A stretch of DNA of 64,000 nucleotides from Paenibacillus rigui (GTDB lineage Bacteria; Bacillota; Bacilli; Paenibacillales; NBRC-103111). Below, one piece after another: positions 26,659-35,663 of the stretch. The stretch covers positions 1 through 64,000 of the forward strand of contig NZ_NMQW01000039.1 in the NCBI RefSeq assembly GCF_002234615.1. The letters are read 5' to 3'. A program made the translations under genes and the position numbers. The first letter of the stretch is position 1. Each line of letters starts with the position of its first letter. A model generated the notes under the pieces. The model worked only from the letters and a program-made list of their open reading frames with translations. It was not told where the DNA came from and searched no databases.

Positions 26659-29256
26659 TCAACTCTCCAGTGGGATAGTAATGTATTCTTTGATACTTGG
26701 TAATATTGAAAACATCTCATTTATTTTGTTAAGCCCACCATCAATAAAATTATCCACTCGTTCCCTACCAAATTTTTGAATAGCAGAAACCAGTAGTTCC
26801 CGTTCTATAAATAATTGATTCGCCAAGCGAATTTTTTCAGCCTTATATTGGGTTGAACCAAATTGCTGTAGAAATTCTTGAATTTTATTCTGAATTCTTC
26901 TGTTAATAGAGGATAACGTATACAGGTTAGGTAACGATAATGGACAACTTTCACAGTTTCTTTTGCCAAAAGGACACCGGTCCTCGCCTACTAAACATTG
27001 AAAATCCTCTGATTTTGATGGAAGTATCCCGAGATTCAAAAAAGTATATTTCGTACGAAGATCTTCTGTCGGCATCCGGTTTAAGATATCGTACACAGCA
27101 TCTCGTTCCTCTAGTATGAAGTTCGCAAAACGTGAAATTTCCTCAACTGCGGATATTGAGCCAAGTCCCTGTTTTATTATTACTGTATGGTGCGTCTTGT
27201 CTTCTCTATTTTCATATTTTCTTTGAGATAGAATGTCGGCAATCGCATCGTACACAAATCCAAAATTCCCAATATTAAACAGTTGTTCTGAAATAAAATT
27301 AACCTTGTCCTGGGGAATGGTGATATATATATTTGTTACCTCAACATCGGAATGGTTTCTTAAAAATTTAACTACTTCTACAGGATTCCGGTTCGTCAGT
27401 TTCTCAATAACTGAAATCATCAACGAAAGAAGTGTTCGGTTCATAGTTAAACTTCTAAACTTAAATTCGAACTCGGATATATATCCAGCAAAAAATGACT
27501 CGTGATTATAAGTGTATACACTTTGCAACCCAGATAAATTTATTACTGTGTTAGATAAAGGAAACAATTTCCTCTGGATTGTTGAGCTAATTATTACGGA
27601 TGTGGCAAAGGGCACCAAAAGGTCATCGGATATTATAAAAAAGCGGCGACCGCCAGTCTTGCTATGAAGGTATGGTAAACTTCGATAATGGTCAGCAATC
27701 GCGTTTGCGACATCATACGTCACATCATTGTCATTTAGCCAATCAAGATCTATGTTTGTATAAAGTGACACGGGCAAGGTAGGTAAAGTTAAGACATCTT
27801 CATGCCGCCATGCATTGTTTAACAAGATTGTTACATAGAGCCACATGTTTGAGTAGTTAGTAAATGACCGCTCCCCGTTAATCTGTTTCATTGCCTCAGC
27901 AATTGACTTTGACTTGTGAATATCTGATTTTACATATTCAATTAGTTTTAAGTATTCGGATGCATTATAAACAGCCTTCTCTTTATTTCCGATTTTATGT
28001 TTGGGGTTTGTTATTTCTTTTATGTTAAAAGCGAGAGTCTTAATGCCTTCTTTCTCACAGGTCTTTGTTAGTGCATAAAGGAAACTATAATACTCTAATT
28101 GCCAGCCAATTGGTATGTCCTTGTGGAAAAGGGCAAATTCAATTCTTTTTGTGGAGAACAAGAAGATCTCTTGTTCTTTAATTACTTCTGAAAGCAGTTT
28201 GGTTATTCGTACAAACAACATAATTTTCTTCTTTTGTGTTGTTTCTTGACCTGATGAACTGTTTAATTTTAGACGGACAAAATTTCTCCAATGAAATGAA
28301 GTGAACCGAATCTTATCGTTGAAGCAGATATTATGAAGTATTAATAGCTCGCTGTATGCTCGAAATGGAAAATTTATATTTGAGTTAATAATGTGTCTTT
28401 CTTCTTTCAAGGATTTTACATGGACTTCTGTTGTATTACTATTTATGTTATTTTTTGTATTACCTTTTGTAATAGATTTTCTTTTATCGTCTTTCCGTTT
28501 CTCTTCCAATTCATCTATAAATTTCTTTAAGATGACTTTTCGGGTAAATGTATATTTAAAATCTTCCCCAGCAGTCTGCCCAATTGCTGGCATCTCAAAG
28601 TATACACTTTCATTAACGTACTCTTTGTATTTCAGTATTAATGCATCGATATCCCTTGTTAAAATGTAATATTCATCCCTAAGCTTCTTTACAATCTTGG
28701 ATTGCTCCTCCCTCAGAAAGTTCAAATCATTCTCGTGATAATGGTCACCAACGACTGTGATAGTAAAATAGGGAGTTATACCGTACTCCTTGAATACATC
28801 TGCAATCTTACTTTTGCTCAGGCGAAGATGTTTGATCATTGCCCTTTTATGATATATCTTGGATGGTAGGTTATTAACATACTTATAGTATTCGACGATT
28901 TTTTCCACATCGTTATTATGTATGAATATCCTATTCTTTGAATTTCCAAATCTTATTGGTTTGATTCCGATCATATTGCATTTTTGGATTATTGGAGCTA
29001 AGGCATTTGTGGTAACATTTTCTTGAATAAAGTTAACTACTTGATTTAACTGCGTATGAGAAAGTTTAAAATTATCAATTTTATCTTTAGAGAAGTATGT
29101 GGTTTCTCCAATGGTTACTCCAAAGAATTCTACAAAGGTTTGATATTCTTCGGATTGCAGTGTATCTACATAAACCCAACTTAGCGTTACTTGCTTAATC
29201 ATGAACAAATACCTTACTGCTTTTGCTAATCCAAATTTCCCATCGATATTGTGCAT
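26659..29256 (-). CDS. Very large tyrosine recombinase, second of the trio
   Basis: 865 residues, four bases after the upstream stop. The N-terminal ~400 residues are of unknown fold, including a helix-turn-helix-like MIKHLRLSKSKIADVFKEYG. The catalytic part reads NNAWRHEDVLTLP (Arg I), SLTMNRTLLSLM (box II arginine, histidine replaced by threonine), LRNHSDVEVTNIYI (histidine and tyrosine). A C-x6-C-x6-C-x2-C cluster (CLVGEDRCPFGKRNCESC) lies near residue 750 and mirrors that of the 607-aa partner. About 865 residues is unusually long for the family. Confidence 0.8.
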   Translation of the reverse strand: MHNIDGKFGLAKAVRYLFMIKQVTLSWVYVDTLQSEEYQTFVEFFGVTIGETTYFSKDKIDNFKLSHTQLNQVVNFIQENVTTNALAPIIQKCNMIGIKPIRFGNSKNRIFIHNNDVEKIVEYYKYVNNLPSKIYHKRAMIKHLRLSKSKIADVFKEYGITPYFTITVVGDHYHENDLNFLREEQSKIVKKLRDEYYILTRDIDALILKYKEYVNESVYFEMPAIGQTAGEDFKYTFTRKVILKKFIDELEEKRKDDKRKSITKGNTKNNINSNTTEVHVKSLKEERHIINSNINFPFRAYSELLILHNICFNDKIRFTSFHWRNFVRLKLNSSSGQETTQKKKIMLFVRITKLLSEVIKEQEIFLFSTKRIEFALFHKDIPIGWQLEYYSFLYALTKTCEKEGIKTLAFNIKEITNPKHKIGNKEKAVYNASEYLKLIEYVKSDIHKSKSIAEAMKQINGERSFTNYSNMWLYVTILLNNAWRHEDVLTLPTLPVSLYTNIDLDWLNDNDVTYDVANAIADHYRSLPYLHSKTGGRRFFIISDDLLVPFATSVIISSTIQRKLFPLSNTVINLSGLQSVYTYNHESFFAGYISEFEFKFRSLTMNRTLLSLMISVIEKLTNRNPVEVVKFLRNHSDVEVTNIYITIPQDKVNFISEQLFNIGNFGFVYDAIADILSQRKYENREDKTHHTVIIKQGLGSISAVEEISRFANFILEERDAVYDILNRMPTEDLRTKYTFLNLGILPSKSEDFQCLVGEDRCPFGKRNCESCPLSLPNLYTLSSINRRIQNKIQEFLQQFGSTQYKAEKIRLANQLFIERELLVSAIQKFGRERVDNFIDGGLNKINEMFSILPSIKEYITIPLES

Positions 29257-29260
29257 AGAA

Positions 29261-30583
29261 TTAACTCCAAGTTAGAGGTTGTTTATCATTGATTCTTGAT
29301 GTAATTTTTCCATCCGATGCTTCTTCGAAAAATTTTTTTACTTTGTTCATTGCATCTGCCATCGTTTCTTGAACCGTTCTTTCTTCAATATACGATAGCA
29401 AAGAGTCGAGACTGGAGTCCCCCCGAGCAATTGCGACCTCACTAACACTCATTCCAACGTCAAAACAAAAGTGCGTAAACACACCTCTTGATAAATGTGT
29501 AGACCAATCAATGTTAGACAAGCTTTCGAATAAAGCTATTCTTCCTGACTGACAAAGATGCATTAAGAAGGCATTTTTGGCTCTATTAAATTGATACCAA
29601 TAGGCACTGCCAGTAATTGCATCACCCGTCCGAGATGAAATAAAAAGTGCCCTATCATTTTTAAGCCTACCTAATTTCCGGAATGTATCCAACCTACTTA
29701 ACTGTTCATCGACTGCAATCTTTAACATTGTGTTCCAGAAGAGTGCTTGGTAACGTGGGAACTTCACTTGCTCACTACTTGTATTCTTTTTTCCAGGAAA
29801 GAGAATATTTTGCCTATCATCAATATCTACGTAATGTCCTTCAGGTTTCTGTAAGATACTGAATTTATCTAAGTTGACAACTTCACCTCTTCTGAGTCCT
29901 CCAAAAAATTGAAGGCATATCCCCAAGTAGATATCTGTGGCTTCTATCTTTGCAAATTGAAGGAATTCATTGAGTATCTCTATTCTGTTCCTTCCAAAGT
30001 CTGAAAGTTTTTTCATTCGTTTATTTTTTTCAGGAGGATAAATAGTATTCAGTTCACCATCATTAAAGATATCTTCCAAAACCTCTACTTCTCGGTTATT
30101 GTTGTCACGACCGTAATATATTTGCTTTTTAACATGCTTAAATTGTAAGGGTTCATATAGTAATCCCTCCTTATTCAACCAATAATAAAATTTATTTAAA
30201 TACCTGATAATTTTACGCACATAACCTCCGTCAATTTCGCCTTCTCTGGATCGGGTGGACAACTCAGAAATAAATAATGAACCATGCAACTTCTTAAGAC
30301 CGGATATTCCTCGGGTTACCAGGTTACTAAATTCATCGTATCCGTTGCTCGACATATCCCAGCAATAGTTCAAGAACTTACATATCTCATATGCGGCATT
30401 CTTTTGTGCACTTATACCCCCTCTTCCAAAAATGCTTCTTATAAAGTTTGTTATAGGCAAGGGATGGATGATGCATGTATCAAGGATCTGAATACCAATA
30501 CCTGCAACCCTTTGAGCGTATCTTTTACCACCAACGTATTTTTCTAAAGTATATTCTTTTACCACAAATCTCCTATCTATCAT
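29261..30583 (-). CDS. Tyrosine recombinase, first of the trio (TnpA-like)
   Basis: 440 residues, ATG preceded by GAGGAGGAGAAAATC. An N-terminal SAM-like core-binding region is followed by the catalytic domain: LQFFGGLRRGEVVNL (Arg I), THLSRGVFTHF (box II His and Arg), ARGDSSLDSLLSYIEE (usual Gly-His is Gly-Asp; tyrosine kept). First gene of a four-gene operon with gaps of 4 and 2 bp and a 14-bp overlap, so the proteins are made together. This is the expected integrase of the island, although the operon lies 6 kb or more from either end. Confidence 0.87.
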   Translation of the reverse strand: MIDRRFVVKEYTLEKYVGGKRYAQRVAGIGIQILDTCIIHPLPITNFIRSIFGRGGISAQKNAAYEICKFLNYCWDMSSNGYDEFSNLVTRGISGLKKLHGSLFISELSTRSREGEIDGGYVRKIIRYLNKFYYWLNKEGLLYEPLQFKHVKKQIYYGRDNNNREVEVLEDIFNDGELNTIYPPEKNKRMKKLSDFGRNRIEILNEFLQFAKIEATDIYLGICLQFFGGLRRGEVVNLDKFSILQKPEGHYVDIDDRQNILFPGKKNTSSEQVKFPRYQALFWNTMLKIAVDEQLSRLDTFRKLGRLKNDRALFISSRTGDAITGSAYWYQFNRAKNAFLMHLCQSGRIALFESLSNIDWSTHLSRGVFTHFCFDVGMSVSEVAIARGDSSLDSLLSYIEERTVQETMADAMNKVKKFFEEASDGKITSRINDKQPLTWS

Positions 30584-30790
30584 GATTTTCTCCTCCTCAG
30601 TTCAAATCCTCAAAAGTTAATCTCGATAATAAGGCAAATAGGATTCCCACAGTTCCGCCCAACTCCAACCAGTAGAAGTTGGATAGTTTATAGTTTGAAC
30701 TGTATACACTGCACACTTTGTTTCTTCTCCTTAATATTTTCTTTCCGCTATTTATAAGCAATGCAGACTTTTTATTGATTATAGGCAATA

Positions 30791-30817
30791 AAAAAACACC
30801 CTCTGCACAAGGGTGTT
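30791..30817 (-). terminator. Minus-strand terminator
   Basis: On the minus strand AACACCCT pairs with AGGGTGTT and is followed by TTTTTTATTG. It lies downstream of the decayed endonuclease fragment at 31,000-31,252 and may be what is left of its gene end. It also insulates the recombinase operon. Confidence 0.75.
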
Positions 30818-30999
30818 CTTATAAACGCTATGCTGTTTTGAGTCACAATATAATGAATTCACTTGCAATCACTTCCCCGCGAAGCGTAATTAATAATATC
30901 AAACGACAACCTAAAACAAACATAAGTGCCCTTAGGTTATCTCTCTTAATGGCGGAAACAAAGACAGAAAACCAATGCATGCATAAAAGCCACTGAATT

Positions 31000-31252
31000 C
31001 GCTTGTAAGGTCCAACAATCGTTCCATTAAGTGTAGCAAATGTGACGGAGAATACGCAACCCAAATATTTTTTCTAATTGATTGTGATGCTTCCATCAAC
31101 ACACCGTAAAAAGCACCAGTATGCCTTTTAGCCCAATAAGCACGGTTTATGTTGATTATGGGGCTTTCAACGCCTCTTCTTCCCTTATACCGCCTTCTGT
31201 AAGGCTCCACATCTGTTGGGATATTTCTCCAATTATACGCTCTATCGAACAT
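31000..31252 (-). pseudogene. Remnant of a BsuBI/PstI-type restriction endonuclease C-terminus
   Basis: One frame reads NIWVAYSPSHLLHL and the next frame continues LNGTIVGPYKR. Together they match the C-terminal VWVAEAPSHLIHFNG...FLGPY of the intact enzyme at 35,664-36,614 and NPDHMIHLNGDRFLGPR at 42,646-43,584. The DNA also shares CAAATGTGACGGAG with the first of these. A frameshift at about 31,020 and loss of most of the gene make it non-functional. Rest of 30,584-31,328 has no convincing gene. Confidence 0.65.
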
Positions 31253-31328
31253 TACCTCTTCCGGTATTATAGTCAGCTATCATATAATTATTAATAAAAC
31301 TAGACTATTAACGAGGGGAGGTCTTGGA

Positions 31329-32753
31329 ATGATAACTCGTGAAGAGATCATTGAAAAAGGAAGAGAGTTTCAAATTAATACATCCAATGTTCAACGGGAT
31401 TATGTTTTCGGATGGTTTTTAGCTGGTATATATTCAATTTCGGAGTTAAAAGACCATCTTGTTTTGAAAGGTGGAAATGCGTTAAGGAAGGCATATTTTG
31501 AAAACACAAGATTCTCTGGAGATCTGGATTTTGCTATACAACACACTTTACCACAGGAACTAATTCAGCATGAAATGGATAAAATCTGCGATTTTGTACA
31601 ATTGAATTCTGGGGTTATGTTTGAAAAGGAGAAGAACAAAGTATTCGAGAAGCAACGGATCGATAAAGACAAAAAAGTCTACGAGGTAAAAATTTATTTC
31701 AAGGACTTCTACGCGGCAACCAGTCAATTGACCATTAGCATCAAGATGGATATAACTCAGTTCGATAAGATACATTTACCCATTCAGAAAAGATACTTGG
31801 TCCATCCTTACTCAGATTTCAGAGATATCCACATTCAAATAAACTGTCTTAAGCTAGAAGAGATATTGGCATCCAAGCTGAAGTGTCTTCTTCAAAGGAG
31901 ACATTCTTCGGACTTGTATGATTATGTATTTTCATTTGTTTTGAATAAATCTATTGATTTAAACAAAACAGAGATTATTAAAACATTCTCAAGAATGACT
32001 ATTTTTGAGGAACGTAGTATAGGCATCGCACGGAGCTTACTTATCGATTTACCCTTCCAATTTATAAAGAGATTTTGGGATAAACATCTCGTCGTCCCTC
32101 AAAAAGGGATGTTACTTTTTGAAATGGTAACTGAAAAGTACAAACAAATCATTGAAGAAATGTTCGGGTCACTACCCATTGGTAGAGGAGAAGTAGCATT
32201 CTTTCCTTCACAATTACGGAACAAGGTAATGGAAGCTGGTCAAAAAATGACTATGCTCAAAGTAAATTACAATGGGACAGTGCGATTAGTTGAGCCTTAT
32301 TCCTTGATTTATAAAGTAACTAAACAAGGGATCGGAAGTGAATACCTCTATGTATTTGATACAACGTCAAGACTGGATTCCCCTCCTTCGATTAAGAGCT
32401 TCATGCATACAAAAATAACTTCTATGGATGTAACCGACATTAAGTTTGAACCCCGCTTTGAAGTCGAAATCTCCAAGGCCGGCGAGTATCAGGACAATAC
32501 ATATTTTGGACAAACCAGAATAAGCAAACAAAAGCTTGTACGTCGTACTCTCGGTAAAAAAGTTTTTGTTTCGAAGCGAGGATCAAGTGGAAAGGTACTA
32601 AGTGGTCCTACATTTATTTATAAATGCTCTTATTGTAATAAAGAGTTTCGAAGGAAAATTCAGAATGGAAGTTTAAACCCTCACAAAGACAAGTACGGAA
32701 ATAAATGCTATGGTAAACATGGCTTCTTTATTCGAACTATTTTTTTAACATAA
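31329..32753 (+). CDS. AbiEii-like nucleotidyltransferase with WYL-like and zinc-ribbon C-terminus
   Basis: 474 residues, ATG after GAGGGGAGGTCTTGGA. Residues about 40-70 hold LVLKGGNALRKAY and FSGDLDFAI, the GG-x-NAL ... SxDLDF core of AbiEii/MenT nucleotidyltransferase toxins; LKLEEILASKL and HSSDLYDY complete the family pattern. Residues about 305-370 (VRLVEPYSLIYKV, YLYVFDTTSR) look like a WYL ligand-sensing domain. The tail has C-x2-C (CSYC) and a later C-x4-H, a probable zinc ribbon. No AbiEi-type antitoxin gene precedes it, unlike the usual abiE operon, so the extra domains may hold the control function. Fusion order is inferred from motifs. Confidence 0.72.
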   Translation: MITREEIIEKGREFQINTSNVQRDYVFGWFLAGIYSISELKDHLVLKGGNALRKAYFENTRFSGDLDFAIQHTLPQELIQHEMDKICDFVQLNSGVMFEKEKNKVFEKQRIDKDKKVYEVKIYFKDFYAATSQLTISIKMDITQFDKIHLPIQKRYLVHPYSDFRDIHIQINCLKLEEILASKLKCLLQRRHSSDLYDYVFSFVLNKSIDLNKTEIIKTFSRMTIFEERSIGIARSLLIDLPFQFIKRFWDKHLVVPQKGMLLFEMVTEKYKQIIEEMFGSLPIGRGEVAFFPSQLRNKVMEAGQKMTMLKVNYNGTVRLVEPYSLIYKVTKQGIGSEYLYVFDTTSRLDSPPSIKSFMHTKITSMDVTDIKFEPRFEVEISKAGEYQDNTYFGQTRISKQKLVRRTLGKKVFVSKRGSSGKVLSGPTFIYKCSYCNKEFRRKIQNGSLNPHKDKYGNKCYGKHGFFIRTIFLT

Positions 32754-32903
32754 CCAGGCGTTTAAATCAATTCTATGAGGTGACAATCGTAGCGATAATA
32801 CTTTATTCCCTATGTTCTAATTTTGATCATACCAAAATATAGTAATTAAGATGGTTGCTCGTTATAATATTAGGTATAAAGATGCGAACAGGGGGACTAA
32901 AGT

Positions 32904-33530
32904 ATGAGAGAAGCTATGAAGGAATTTGAAATTGATTATTTAGTTCATTTCACCCAAGCTGAGAATTTGTCTAGCATCATTAGACATGGAATTTTACCAG
33001 TTGCTCAACAACGCTCTCATAACATATCCGCTAGAAGGAATGATGTGTTTAGGATGGATTTCTGCGAAGATGCAACAAGTACATCAATCCATTTCCCTAA
33101 CTATCGATTATTCTACAGATTCAGAAGGAATGACATGTCGGTTGATTGGGTAGTATTACTTTTATCACCAGAATTGTTAATAGAAAAACAGTGTGCATTT
33201 TGCACAGATAATGCCGCGAATTCGAATATCTCACAACAAGCATTAAGAGATCGAATTGGAGCTGACGCATTACGAAGAATGTTTGATGAAATCCCTGGTA
33301 AACCTACAAGAGCTGTTCTCGGCATACCAAAATATTTACCAACTAATCCACAAGCTGAAGTGCTTGTGTTTGGTAAAATAGAGCCCCATCACATCGGTGC
33401 AGTAATATTTGAAAATAATGCCACCTTACAAAAGTATCGACACATGGTCCCTAATGATCTTGAAGCAGACGTATTTGAAGAATTCTTTGCTCCGAGGAAA
33501 GACTATGTACATTGGCAGAGAGAGGCGTAA
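32904..33530 (+). CDS. darT: DarT-family DNA ADP-ribosyltransferase toxin (DUF4433)
   Basis: 208 residues, AGGGGGACTAAAGT before ATG. The start (YLVHFTQAENLSSIIRHGIL) and the NPQAEVLVFGKIEP segment, whose glutamate is the expected catalytic residue, fit the DarT family. DarT enzymes use NAD+ to ADP-ribosylate bases in single-stranded DNA (thymine for DarT2, guanine for DarT1), blocking replication of host or phage. The following gene, one base after the stop, looks like a NADAR-type hydrolase; that pairing is typical of the guanine-modifying DarT1 branch. Subtype is therefore inferred from the partner. Confidence 0.82.
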   Translation: MREAMKEFEIDYLVHFTQAENLSSIIRHGILPVAQQRSHNISARRNDVFRMDFCEDATSTSIHFPNYRLFYRFRRNDMSVDWVVLLLSPELLIEKQCAFCTDNAANSNISQQALRDRIGADALRRMFDEIPGKPTRAVLGIPKYLPTNPQAEVLVFGKIEPHHIGAVIFENNATLQKYRHMVPNDLEADVFEEFFAPRKDYVHWQREA

Positions 33531-33531
33531 A

Positions 33532-34239
33532 ATGGCAAATCGACCAGTCTTCATTTCGGACCCCAATAATGGCAATTACGTAAAAACTGTCGATGTTGAG
33601 TTCGATTGGTTTCCTGGGTTTTCGATTAAACAAAAACAACGATCGATTTCCTCGTTGCATAATAATTTCCAGAAAAACTACCCAACATTAAGCATACTGG
33701 AAATATCAAGTAAATCAGAAAATGAGCTAGGCGTTGCTTTAAGTGCATTTAACTTAACAATTGAAACGAAAAATAATAAGTCTTTTAGTGTTGAAACAGC
33801 ATTCCAATCAAGTAAAGTGTTCGAACATGGTGGTCCTTATACTGACCTACTGGGTCACAATTCAAGAGAAGCAAAAAAAGATCAACGCTTAAAAAACAGT
33901 GGAAAGCTTATTCGATTTCAATATTTTAATCGAACTTGGTCATTAGAGCCTAAGACACTATTTTACGATTGGTTATACATTAACGCTCTTTCACTTAACA
34001 AGGAGCTAAGCACTTCGATATTGAAATACGATGCCTTTTCAGATATAGAATTCAACCCGGAAAAGTCAATAAACTGCCAAGCGAGATCTGCCGCATTGTA
34101 CATTTCTTTATCTCGCAAAAACCTCTTAACTTATGTTTTAGAATCAACTGAAAATTATATTAAGTGCATGGGTGTTAGTAAGGAACCAACAAAGGATGAA
34201 AAAACAGCTCCACCTAAGCAATTGGATCTTTTTAGCTAA
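33532..34239 (+). CDS. NADAR-like (DUF6977-type) antitoxin of the DarT pair
   Basis: 235 residues; AGAGAGGCGTAA just before the ATG. An upstream start in the same frame would overlap darT by over 100 bases and is unlikely. Residues about 78-130 (FSVETAFQSSKVFEHGGPY, LGHNSREAKKDQRLK) follow the NADAR layout of a buried glutamate-containing helix and a basic loop. NADAR proteins remove ADP-ribose from guanine in DNA or RNA and act as antitoxins to DarT1. The one-base spacing to darT supports a toxin-antitoxin operon. The family name is from memory and needs a profile search. Confidence 0.65.
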   Translation: MANRPVFISDPNNGNYVKTVDVEFDWFPGFSIKQKQRSISSLHNNFQKNYPTLSILEISSKSENELGVALSAFNLTIETKNNKSFSVETAFQSSKVFEHGGPYTDLLGHNSREAKKDQRLKNSGKLIRFQYFNRTWSLEPKTLFYDWLYINALSLNKELSTSILKYDAFSDIEFNPEKSINCQARSAALYISLSRKNLLTYVLESTENYIKCMGVSKEPTKDEKTAPPKQLDLFS

Positions 34240-34279
34240 ATATTTACATCGACATAAAAATTTCGTATTATATACATGA

Positions 34280-34312
34280 GTCGTATGGGGAAGCACCTCT
34301 ACGGCTTTTTTT
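34280..34312 (+). terminator. Probable terminator after the darT operon
   Basis: CGTATGGGG and CCTCTACG pair imperfectly around AAGCA and are followed by GGCTTTTTTTG. It lies about 40 bp past the NADAR stop codon. Confidence 0.55.
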
Positions 34313-34467
34313 GTAATCGAGTGTTGTCTGAAAGTTAAATAGTTTAAAATCCCCTTAAAATGGAGTAACCCGACGGCTTTAATATGTCGGGTCAGAAAAA
34401 ACGTTTGTTTATTAATTTTTCGATAAATAAATTGAATGATTAAAATAGATGTAGGCAAATAAGAATT

Positions 34468-35103
34468 TTAAACACGCCTTTTGCGAGGAAGCCTTTTGTA
34501 GTTTGGTACTCTCCATGCAAACCCAGGGTTTACATTGGTAGCATAATGATTTATTGCTTTACGAGCAACGTCCCTAAATTCGTCATCGTTCCAAAGTTGT
34601 ATTATGAACTTTCTGTCTTCTGATTTTAATTGCTTATCATGAAGTATATCAAAGACTTCCCCTCTATATGGATCTAGTTTTATGTTAATATTCATATAGT
34701 TATGTCCATGTGGAATAGAAGGGAAAAAGTCCGGGTCACCTGCTCGGAAATTCCATTTATATTTTCCGGATGCCCGAATCAAATCTAATTTGTCATTATC
34801 CTTCTTTTTTAAGCCTACTTGTGCCAATCCTTCCTGTTCTGTGCCTTCTTGTTCTAAACCCTTTTGCTCTGATGAACTTCGATCTAATTCATCAAATTCG
34901 AATTCCTTATCTAAACTTTTTAGATCAACACCATGATACGTTAATCTTCTTATAATCATATTTCTTAGTGGATTATCTTTGTCAATAAGCGTTACTGCTG
35001 TCTTATATCTCTGAATTAATTCAAAAATTGTTATGTAGCCATATTCTAAACTCAACTCAGTAAGATCGATATAATCAAAAAAAGCCTCATGTTTTAGGAA
35101 CAT
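34468..35103 (-). CDS. Unknown protein with short Glu/Gly-rich repeat
   Basis: 211 residues, GGGAGGAAAA before the ATG. Not recognised. A helical N-terminal ~75 residues is joined to a C-terminal domain (PDFFPSIPHGHNYMNI, LDPYRGEVFDI) by a linker with repeats of five residues (EQKGL-EQEGT-EQEGL-AQVGL). The basic C-terminus (KRLPRKRR) could bind nucleic acid. The HGH cluster may bind a metal. It lies near the 105-aa gene upstream on the same strand (48-bp gap), so they may be a unit. Confidence 0.6.
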   Translation of the reverse strand: MFLKHEAFFDYIDLTELSLEYGYITIFELIQRYKTAVTLIDKDNPLRNMIIRRLTYHGVDLKSLDKEFEFDELDRSSSEQKGLEQEGTEQEGLAQVGLKKKDNDKLDLIRASGKYKWNFRAGDPDFFPSIPHGHNYMNINIKLDPYRGEVFDILHDKQLKSEDRKFIIQLWNDDEFRDVARKAINHYATNVNPGFAWRVPNYKRLPRKRRV

Positions 35104-35151
35104 TTTTCCTCCCGTTAAGTGAATACATTACAAACGTCGAACTGATCACGA

Positions 35152-35469
35152 TTACGTATCCAACATATCCCACTCATCACCTAGAACCCAACGTAATGCA
35201 GAGAGCTTGCCGTTAATCATTCCCCATTCAAAGTCATCCCAGGGACCTAAGTTATCAATGCCAAGTCTTTCTTCAACCATCGCCGCGGCTCTAAGTGCCC
35301 CTTCCCATATATCCCGTTGAATTGGTCGGGTTGTATGATCCTTAATAGGAAAAGTTTCTCGTTCAACTATTTCAATAATTCCTTCCTCAATTTTTTCTTT
35401 TAAGACCTGATGACGATTATACCAAACTTTGGTAGCGAATTCATCAATAGCTTCCACGATTTCAGTCAA
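35152..35469 (-). CDS. Small conserved-looking unknown protein
   Basis: 105 residues from a TTG start with a poor ribosome site. Strongly acidic, with an unusual aromatic C-terminus (WDDFEWGMINGKLSALRW, then GDEWDMLDT) that suggests a compact conserved domain. I recall similar small proteins in other bacteria but cannot name a function. It lies between the unknown gene at 34,468 and the restriction operon, all on the minus strand, but a terminator at 35,622 separates it from the restriction genes. Confidence 0.55.
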   Translation of the reverse strand: MTEIVEAIDEFATKVWYNRHQVLKEKIEEGIIEIVERETFPIKDHTTRPIQRDIWEGALRAAAMVEERLGIDNLGPWDDFEWGMINGKLSALRWVLGDEWDMLDT

Positions 35470-35621
35470 CCGCTAGACAAGTGTCTTTTTAAAATATATT
35501 AGTATACTGAATGTTTTTAGTCCATACGGGGAACGACCGAGTTGAAGTTATTGAGGAGAAATATAATGATAAAGTCAATAGAAATTAAGTACCCTTGCTA
35601 CCCATATATCATCATGCTATC

Positions 35622-35655
35622 AAAAAGACATTAAAGCAAAGTCTGCTTTAATGTC
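35622..35655 (-). terminator. Terminator of the restriction-modification operon
   Basis: GACATTAAAGCA and TGCTTTAATGTC form a perfect 12-bp stem; on the minus strand it is followed by TTTTTG. T-rich sequence on the other side means it could work both ways. Confidence 0.87.
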
Positions 35656-35663
35656 TTTTCTTT

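Noticed and set aside
30597..30788. A 63-codon minus-strand frame upstream of the recombinase operon
   Set aside because: No ribosome site, no conserved feature, and it overlaps the promoter region expected for the operon.
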